NCBI GenBank assembly: GCA_903824515.1 | Contig: CAIJXA010000013.1 | Location: forward strand, 1-18,834 | Source of the DNA: an uncultured bacterium | GTDB lineage: Bacteria; Patescibacteriota; Minisyncoccia; Moranbacterales; GWC2-37-73 | Direction: 5' to 3' | Length of the DNA stretch: 18,834 nt | Made by a program: the position numbers and the translations under genes | Part shown: positions 13,889 through 18,834 of the stretch, in pieces | Numbering within the stretch: position 1 is the first letter of the stretch | Layout: each line of letters opens with the position of its first letter | The notes under the pieces: generated by a model | Databases searched by the model: none | Told to the model about the DNA's origin: nothing | Seen by the model: only the letters and a program-made list of their open reading frames with translations

Positions 13889-14188
13889 CTATAAAATGAC
13901 TTTGCGAGAATTGCTGACTTTCACTTTACATTGAGGAATATTTGATTTTGATTCAAATTCTGAAGCTACCTGCGCTGGTTGTTCTTTGTGTCTGGCACTA
14001 AAAAAGAAAATGTACAATATTTCCAAAATTCCTAAAGTATTAAGCACTGTCATCACCAGAAACCAACCCAATTGAGCTCTTCGCGCACTGCGCCAAAGGG
14101 CAGCTGCTTTCCATGGCAAAGTCCAAAACAAGATTAAAATAATTATCCAAAAATGATTAGCCATAATATCAGTGATATTTTTTTCCAT
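13889..14188 (-). CDS. DUF5652-like small membrane protein
   Basis: 99 residues with two membrane helices: HFWIIILILFWTLPWKAAAL (12-31), then a basic RSARRAQ cytoplasmic turn, then GWFLVMTVLNTLGILEILYI (41-60). The pattern FWTLPWK-ALWR-AR, then GWF, then NTLGILEILYIFFF is characteristic of the DUF5652 family, common in CPR bacteria and of unknown function. The soluble tail (65-99) is polar and probably disordered. It is a single gene, convergent with array gene 4, with an extended -10 promoter upstream. Confidence 0.8.
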   Translation of the reverse strand: MEKNITDIMANHFWIIILILFWTLPWKAAALWRSARRAQLGWFLVMTVLNTLGILEILYIFFFSARHKEQPAQVASEFESKSNIPQCKVKVSNSRKVIL

Positions 14189-14222
14189 ATAAGTTGCATA
14201 CTAAATAAATAATTATTTGACT

Positions 14223-14231
14223 ATTATAGCA
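14223..14231 (-). promoter_or_regulatory. Extended -10 promoter of the DUF5652-like gene
   Basis: Minus strand TGCTATAAT (14231-14223), a TGn-TATAAT extended -10, about 35 bp before the ATG. No good -35. Confidence 0.5.
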
Positions 14232-14302
14232 CACTAATCTTGAACTTATTTGCCCACTTAAATGTACTACGTATTATCTTTGAAAAATTTACTAATTCGC
14301 TG

Positions 14303-14331
14303 TTGCACTCCAAGATAAAATAAGATATAAT
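14303..14331 (+). promoter_or_regulatory. Promoter of the OB-like conserved gene
   Basis: TTGCAC (14303-14308), 17-bp spacer, TATAAT (14326-14331). The 5' leader (about 130 nt) includes a CTTGAG/CTCAAG hairpin just before the start codon. Confidence 0.65.
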
Positions 14332-14467
14332 ATTTATAAGAAAAGATAAATTATCGTTGCTCGCTTAATCCGCTTAAGATTGATGCTTGCTTCGCTAAAT
14401 AATAAAAACAAAAATTGCGGGAAATCCTTGAGAAAAAATACTCAAGATTTTCTCCGAAAAAAACAAA

Positions 14468-15295
14468 ATGACAACTCAAAATTCGCATGAAGAAATAAGC
14501 GAGAGCGAAAAAGCTCACAAAATCGAAATGCTTCGGCAAATGATTCTAAACGCTGAAAAAACCATGCAAAGCGCAAAAGCCATGCTGCTTCAAATGGAAG
14601 GAAAGAAAAAGACTGGACGAAAAAGAAAGACAGAAACTGACGACGGAGATGCAAACATCATTGAAGGAACTTTCGATGGACAAATTATGCACGGAACAGA
14701 TGGGAAACAATATCCCGTTCCTGCCAACTATGCTTCAAAATCAAAACTCGTTGAAGGAGATTTGCTCAAGCTCACCATCACTCTTGACGGATCTTTCATA
14801 TATAAACAAATTGGACCGGCAAATCGCAGGAGCATTATTGGGATTGTTAGTCAAGATGAAAAAGGAAATTATTTCATTCTTTCAGAAGGAAAACCTTACC
14901 GCGTGCTTCTTGCCTCAATCACATATTTCAAGGCTGAGCCAGGCGATGAAGTTGTGATTATGATTCCTCGAGATTTGGATAGCACCTGGGCTGCAATTGA
15001 AAATGTGCTGGCAAAAGGTGGGGAGTTCACACCAGTTCAAGCGCAAGCTCAACCAACACACGTCCGGACTGACAGCCAAGAACAAGAATCTTTTGAAACG
15101 CCACAGACAACTAGCAGATTCCCTTCTGATGGAGGTTTTAATTCTTGGAAAAAAGATTTGACCGAAGAGCCTGCAGAAAAGCCATCAATAAATGCAGCCC
15201 AGCAAACTGAAAATATTGAAGATGAGTGGACATCCGACATCGAAGATCTTGAAAAAGAAATTCAAGCTCAACAGAAAGCTTCGTTTTTGAATTAA
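14468..15295 (+). CDS. Conserved CPR-type protein with coiled coil and OB-like core
   Basis: 275 residues. Residues 8-46 form an amphipathic helix or coiled coil (EISESEKAHKIEMLRQMI and following), then a basic patch KKKTGRKRK (46-54). The core, about 63-165, is beta-rich: IEGTFDGQIM, then GKQYPVPANYASKSKL, VEGDLLKLTITLDGSFIYKQ, IIGIVSQD, RVLLASITYF and GDEVVIMIP, consistent with small barrel/OB-type folds. The C-terminal 100 residues are acidic, Gln/Glu/Ser-rich and probably disordered. I have the impression of having seen this protein type repeatedly in Parcubacteria annotated as hypothetical, but I have no name or function for it. The basic patch plus barrel would suit nucleic-acid binding (inference). 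No clear ribosome-binding site. The GtrA-like gene follows after 113 bp. Confidence 0.75.
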   Translation: MTTQNSHEEISESEKAHKIEMLRQMILNAEKTMQSAKAMLLQMEGKKKTGRKRKTETDDGDANIIEGTFDGQIMHGTDGKQYPVPANYASKSKLVEGDLLKLTITLDGSFIYKQIGPANRRSIIGIVSQDEKGNYFILSEGKPYRVLLASITYFKAEPGDEVVIMIPRDLDSTWAAIENVLAKGGEFTPVQAQAQPTHVRTDSQEQESFETPQTTSRFPSDGGFNSWKKDLTEEPAEKPSINAAQQTENIEDEWTSDIEDLEKEIQAQQKASFLN

Positions 15296-15408
15296 TGATA
15301 ATGCAAAATTGATCAAATCAATCTTGTATCTTGAGAGGCTAAACTTCCCCTCGGAGGCTTAGTTTCTTGTACATAAAATTAATATAAAAATTAAAAAAGA
15401 AATTTTGT

Positions 15409-16080
15409 ATGTCAATCAAAAAAACAGAAATAAGAATAACACAAAGAGACTATGCATTTGCTATCGCAGCAGGACTTTTGATCGGGCTTTTATTGCTGCC
15501 AATTTTAAACACCAACTATCCTGCAGTTTTTGCAAAATTCTGGATTGTGGTTGTGCCATTTTTCTTACTTGCCACACCGCTTGGACTGCGAATTGCCTTT
15601 ATGATTGGGAAAAAAATCTCGATTGTTTATCAAATTGCGAAATTTGGCATAATTGGTGTTTCCAATGTGCTTGTTGATCTTGGGGTGCTCTCGCTGGTTG
15701 CAGTACTTTTTTCAACTCAATTCAGTATCACAGCCTCTACCGCTATGTTTGGCGCAGTGACTTTCTATTCCCTCTTTAAATCAATCTCCTTCATTGTTGC
15801 TAACATCAGCAGCTATTTTTGGAATAAATACTGGACTTTCAATCAGCGTGGGAAAAAACAAACCAACTCTGAATTCTTGCAATTTTTCGCAGTAAGCATC
15901 GTTGGTTTTTTGATTAATGTTATTGCAGCCTCAACTGTCTTTAATTTGATCGTTGCCGCAAGAACCGGACTGAGTCCTGTTCAACTCGCTCAATTTGGAA
16001 CTATTGGAGCCGCCGCCGGATCCATCATTGGCCTTGCCTGGAACTTTGTCGGCTATAAACTCTGGGTCTTTAAGAAATAA
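15409..16080 (+). CDS. GtrA-like integral membrane protein
   Basis: 223 residues. Residues 14-65 hold two N-terminal hydrophobic segments; about 72-223 is the four-helix GtrA domain, with the diagnostic FWNKYWTFN between helices 2 and 3 and WNFVGYKLWVFKK at the end. GtrA-like proteins are thought to flip or transfer polyprenyl-linked sugars for cell-surface polysaccharides or teichoic-type decoration. The extra N-terminal pair is an addition to the usual 120-150 residues. No glycosyltransferase gene is adjacent. It is followed by a strong terminator. Confidence 0.88.
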   Translation: MSIKKTEIRITQRDYAFAIAAGLLIGLLLLPILNTNYPAVFAKFWIVVVPFFLLATPLGLRIAFMIGKKISIVYQIAKFGIIGVSNVLVDLGVLSLVAVLFSTQFSITASTAMFGAVTFYSLFKSISFIVANISSYFWNKYWTFNQRGKKQTNSEFLQFFAVSIVGFLINVIAASTVFNLIVAARTGLSPVQLAQFGTIGAAAGSIIGLAWNFVGYKLWVFKK

Positions 16081-16140
16081 TCGAAAAAACATGGAGCATA
16101 AAGCATGCATCATGAAACAAACAATCAGATACAACAACAC

Positions 16141-16168
16141 AAACTCCCCCTTTTGGGGAGTTTTTTTT
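16141..16168 (+). terminator. Intrinsic terminator after the GtrA-like gene
   Basis: AAACTCCCC (16141-16149), 5-nt loop, GGGGAGTTT (16155-16163), then T to 16168. Confidence 0.9.
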
Positions 16169-16180
16169 CTTCACTTACTG

Positions 16181-16189
16181 TGATATAAT
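16181..16189 (+). promoter_or_regulatory. Extended -10 promoter of dnaX
   Basis: TGATATAAT is a TGn-TATAAT extended -10, about 67 bp before the ATG. The -35 position falls in the T run of the preceding terminator. Confidence 0.5.
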
Positions 16190-16255
16190 GCCTATTGTAA
16201 TCCTGAATCAATTCATTGTTCATGTTCCATGCTGCATGTTCCATGATTTTCATAT

Positions 16256-18094
16256 ATGTCAATATCCTTATATAGAAAATATCGCCCGCAAACATTCTCG
16301 GATGTCATCGGACAAAAACACATTGTGCAAACTCTTTCAAACTCGATTATGAGTGACCGAGTTGCGCATGCTTATCTTTTCACAGGACCGCGCGGAACCG
16401 GAAAAACAACCATGGCTCGCATTTTTGCCAGAGCGGTCAATTGTGCCAATTTGTCCAGCAACAAAGGAGCTGCTGACAAATTGAGCATCCGCCATAGCGA
16501 AGCGGGGACGAATACGTCAAGCAGGGAAACCAGCAATAGCTTCGCAAATATAACCTTAGCAAGCCCCTGTCTCAAATGCGATATTTGCAAAAACATCACT
16601 GAGGGCAGGTCTTTGGACATTTTCGAAATTGATGCCGCTTCAAACACTGGCGTAGACAACATTCGCGAACTGCGCGAGAACGTCAAATTTCCACCTTCAC
16701 ACGCAAAATATAAAGTATATATCATTGACGAAGTTCACATGCTTTCAACTGGAGCTTTCAATGCATTGCTCAAAACTCTCGAAGAGCCGCCAGCTCATGT
16801 GATTTTCATTCTTGCCACCACAGAAATTCACAAAGTTCCCGAGACTATCATCTCGCGTTGTCAGCGCTACGATTTCACTCGCCTTTCACTTGAACATATC
16901 ATCGAAAAACTTTCAACTATTGCAGCAAGTGAAAAAATTTCTATTGAAAAAGATGCCATTGAAATGATTGCTGTTGCATCCGAAGGAGGCATGCGCGACG
17001 CCGAGTCTCTCTTTGCGCAAGTCATTTCTTTTGAAGAAAAACACATTACCGCCAGCATAGTTGAAGAAATGCTAGGCACAACCAAGCGCCAATCCTTGGA
17101 GGCGTTGGCTACTGACATTTTCAGCAAAAACACCACCGCTGCCTTGTCACTCATCAATCAACTTTCCCAAGATGGATATGATTTGGATGTTTTCAACAAA
17201 TCTTTTTTGAATTATCTTCGTCAGATTATGCTCGTCAGTGTGGATGAAAAACTTGCCAAACTTTTTTCCTTTGAACTTACCAGCGAACAGACTCAAGCTC
17301 TTTTGGCTCAAGCCAAAGGTCACCAGGCCAAAGAAATTCTCTTTACTGTGCAATGTTTCACAGAAATCCAAGGAAAAATTAAATCAGCCTTCATTCCGCA
17401 GCTTCCTCTTGAAATGGCTATCATCAAAGCAGTCTCTGATCAGAGTCAACGACCCGAAGTCGCAGCAATGAAAACCCCATCTGCACCAATCGCAGCTGCT
17501 CCCTTGCCAACTGCAGTATATGTCTCGCCGACAATACAAGCAGCCCAAGCAATCCAGCCTGAGCCAAAAATTGACTCCCCAACGATTCAACCTCCAATAA
17601 ACGCTCCGACGGTACCCCTTATTGGAAACAAGAATCCTGAGCCAAAAATTGAAAACATTGAAATCACAAAACCCAGAGAGATCAAAAACGAAGCACAAAT
17701 CGCGGATTCAAATTTCACCCTCAATGACATCAAAAAAAATTGGGGTCAATTCGTGAAAGACACAAAAGTTTTGAATCATTCCATTTCGGCCGTACTACAA
17801 AGCTGCCAACCGGTTTCAGCTGAGTTTGGAATCATCACAATTGCCACAAAATTTCCCTTTCATAAAGACAAGCTCAATGAGCATGCCAACAAATTGACAA
17901 TTGAAGGAGTTTTTGCTAAAATTCTTGGGTTACGTTTGCTCATCAAAATTGTCACTGCTCAAGAAGCAGGCATCAGCATTGCGTCAAGTCTGAATCAACA
18001 CCAAGGAGCAAACAGCAATCCAAAAGCACCCTCCGAAACCAGCTCCCTGCTCTCAAATGCAATCGGAATCATGGGCGGCCAAATGGTTGAATAG
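16256..18094 (+). CDS. dnaX: DNA polymerase III subunit gamma/tau
   Basis: 612 residues; the AAA+ clamp-loader subunit that opens the sliding clamp at the replication fork. LYRKYRPQTFSDVIGQ at the N-terminus, GPRGTGKT (44-51) Walker A, IDEVH (157-161) Walker B, and SRCQ with R201 as the Arg finger. Zinc module: C63, then CLKCDIC with C105, C108 and C111. In typical DnaX about 10-14 residues separate the first Cys from the CxxCxxC; here there are 41, an in-frame excess of about 30 residues encoded partly by a palindromic repeat. After the collar domain (to about 395) come a Pro/Ala-rich linker (about 415-490) and a tau-like C-terminal domain (about 495-585). No A-rich slippage site for a short gamma form was seen. 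Confidence 0.95.
   Translation: MSISLYRKYRPQTFSDVIGQKHIVQTLSNSIMSDRVAHAYLFTGPRGTGKTTMARIFARAVNCANLSSNKGAADKLSIRHSEAGTNTSSRETSNSFANITLASPCLKCDICKNITEGRSLDIFEIDAASNTGVDNIRELRENVKFPPSHAKYKVYIIDEVHMLSTGAFNALLKTLEEPPAHVIFILATTEIHKVPETIISRCQRYDFTRLSLEHIIEKLSTIAASEKISIEKDAIEMIAVASEGGMRDAESLFAQVISFEEKHITASIVEEMLGTTKRQSLEALATDIFSKNTTAALSLINQLSQDGYDLDVFNKSFLNYLRQIMLVSVDEKLAKLFSFELTSEQTQALLAQAKGHQAKEILFTVQCFTEIQGKIKSAFIPQLPLEMAIIKAVSDQSQRPEVAAMKTPSAPIAAAPLPTAVYVSPTIQAAQAIQPEPKIDSPTIQPPINAPTVPLIGNKNPEPKIENIEITKPREIKNEAQIADSNFTLNDIKKNWGQFVKDTKVLNHSISAVLQSCQPVSAEFGIITIATKFPFHKDKLNEHANKLTIEGVFAKILGLRLLIKIVTAQEAGISIASSLNQHQGANSNPKAPSETSSLLSNAIGIMGGQMVE
16497..16545. repeat. Palindromic insertion inside dnaX
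   Basis: GCGAAGC (16497-16503) and GCTTCGC (16539-16545) bracket a sequence unlike the rest of the gene (CGGGGACGAATACGTC...). The encoded residues, about 71-100, are absent from the usual DnaX zinc module. The GCGAAGC arms resemble those of the element at 13070-13187. Confidence 0.55.
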
Positions 18095-18097
18095 CGA

Positions 18098-18190
18098 CAG
18101 TTCATAAAGTTTTAAAGTCCATAAAGTTTTAAAGTCACACGAATTAATTCGTATTTTTTGCTTTATAACTTTATAACTTTCAACTTTATA
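18098..18190. repeat. ATAAAGTTTTAAAGT repeats with a terminator-like palindrome
   Basis: CATAAAGTTTTAAAGTC occurs twice (near 18105-18136), with inverted relatives CTTTATAACTTTATAACTTT at 18161-18180. Between them ACGAATTAATTCGT (18139-18152), followed by ATTTTTT, could terminate dnaX. The last codons and stop (18165-18163) of the recombinase gene on the other strand lie in this repeat. Confidence 0.5.
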
Positions 18191-18834
18191 ACTCTATCAT
18201 TGGGGATTAGCCAAGCGGTAAGGCAACGGGTTTTGATCCCGTCATTCCGGGGGTTCGAATCCCTCATCCCCAACAGGTCAGAAAAGTCACCATTTTTAGG
18301 GTGATTTTTTAATGCCTCATAAGGCATTTTGTAGCTTGCATTAGCCAAAACTTGGTCTTTAATTTCAAGGTTCCAAAGTAGATTTTCCAGCACTAAACGT
18401 TTTTTATCATTTTTGGAATTTACAAATTCATCTTTGGCTCTATTGGCTTCCAAAAAGATATTTTTTGTCGGTTCCAAAGTTAAAACACGGTTATTAAAAG
18501 TATTTTCAACTTTTTTGTATTGAGCTTTGAGTGATATTTCCTCATTGGCTAATTCTCTCATTTTGGACTCATAGACATCATTTGTGATAAGTTCGGACAA
18601 ATGACTATCCAAAAGCTTTGCCTGCCTCCTAGCTACAAATTCAAGCTGTTTAGTGATGTTGTCCAGTGAGCTTTGACGGTAATTTTCATTGAGGTTAGTT
18701 TTTTCCTTGCTTGCCTTGTATGCTAATTCAATAATTTTAGGGTCAAATTTAATATCATCAAGAGAATCTGCTATAACATTATCCAAAATTTCAGACCTGA
18801 GATATTTTTTGTGTTCTTCACAGCCACCTTTGCC
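18163..18834 (-). CDS. Large serine site-specific recombinase, C-terminal part (5' end beyond window)
   Basis: The frame is open to the right edge, so only the last 223 residues are visible. The first residues, GKGGCEEHKKYLRSEI, match the end of the recombinase zinc beta-ribbon; then come a long coiled coil (about NITKQLEFVARRQAKLLDSH, LISLKAQYKK-like region) and the KNDKKRLVLENLLWNLEI segment seen near the C-terminus of large serine integrases. The catalytic resolvase domain lies outside. The final residues, DSNPRNDGIKTRCLTAWLI and after, are the antisense reading of tRNA-Gln and the adjoining repeat, so the native C-terminus probably ended near the tRNA. It should catalyse integration and excision of a mobile element. 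Confidence 0.85.
   Translation of the reverse strand, partial: GKGGCEEHKKYLRSEILDNVIADSLDDIKFDPKIIELAYKASKEKTNLNENYRQSSLDNITKQLEFVARRQAKLLDSHLSELITNDVYESKMRELANEEISLKAQYKKVENTFNNRVLTLEPTKNIFLEANRAKDEFVNSKNDKKRLVLENLLWNLEIKDQVLANASYKMPYEALKNHPKNGDFSDLLGMRDSNPRNDGIKTRCLTAWLIPNDRVIKLKVIKL
18201..18273 (+). tRNA. tRNA-Gln (anticodon UUG)
   Basis: Cloverleaf: acceptor TGGGGAT/ATCCCCA, D-arm region TAGCCAAGCGGTAAGGC, anticodon stem ACGGG/CCCGT with loop TTTTGAT giving UUG (reads CAA), and T arm GGGGG-TTCGAAT-CCCTC with the TTCGAAT loop. The weak U1-A72 pair is typical of tRNA-Gln. CCA is not encoded (A73 is followed by CAG). A serine recombinase gene overlaps it on the opposite strand, so it probably served as an integration site. 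Confidence 0.95.

Larger units (their letters stand above)
16090..16255. repeat. CATG-rich degenerate inverted repeats around the dnaX promoter
   Basis: ACATGGAGCATAAAGCATGC (16089-16108) and TTCATGTTCCATGCTGCATG with TTCCATGAT (16219-16247) are imperfect reverse complements of each other. Such CATG repeats look like spacer-type dispersed sequence. Confidence 0.4.

Noticed and set aside
15296..15408. Possible terminator (AAACT/AGTTT with GGCTAA/TTAG parts)
   Set aside because: The pairing is imperfect with several mismatches and no T run; the two flanking genes may be co-transcribed.

Overview
The window is AT-rich bacterial chromosome and looks like a Candidate Phyla Radiation (Patescibacteria, Parcubacteria/Moranbacteria-like) genome. 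This is an inference from small genes packed on both strands, a DUF5652-type two-helix membrane protein, a GtrA-like protein, an unnamed OB-like protein of a type I associate with CPR genomes, many short AT-rich and palindromic dispersed repeats, and a serine recombinase that reads into a tRNA gene. No rRNA gene or marker that fixes the lineage is present.

Left part (1-5700). A truncated gene for an exported beta-strand-rich protein lies at the edge. Next comes a minus-strand unit: a T-box-type leader (about 2897-2624), a short GCS2-family carboxylate-amine ligase, a strong internal terminator, and an aspartoacylase/succinylglutamate desuccinylase-family zinc hydrolase. Just at the stop codon of the hydrolase lies a 45-bp segment that matches the 3' end of the tyrS gene of this same window (40 of 45 bases), followed by a terminator. 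The pair may therefore occupy a former T-box-controlled tyrS locus. Divergent from it is a chorismate-mutase-like/methyltransferase fusion. Then come trpS, translationally coupled to a double zinc-ribbon protein, and tyrS.

Middle (5700-11150). A dispersed palindromic element sits in the presumed tyrS leader. It is followed by an AlkD-like DNA glycosylase overlapping a SpoU RNA methyltransferase, an unrecognised 187-residue protein, and a RecQ helicase ending in an HTH domain instead of HRDC.

Array (11290-13835). Four small unrecognised proteins lie head to tail. They share a plan: a basic N-terminus, a first strand ending in Asp/Asn, a central hydrophobic strand, and a C-terminal helix. Three have near-consensus sigma70 promoters with 17-bp spacers, and three end in strong intrinsic terminators. 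This looks like a diverged paralogue array of unknown function.

Right part (13880-18834). DUF5652-like protein, the OB-like conserved protein, a GtrA-like membrane protein, and dnaX. DnaX has an in-frame extra segment, built on a palindromic repeat, inside its zinc module. The window ends with tRNA-Gln(UUG) and the 3' part of a large serine recombinase gene on the opposite strand that runs through the tRNA. That geometry suggests an integrated element extending to the right beyond the window.
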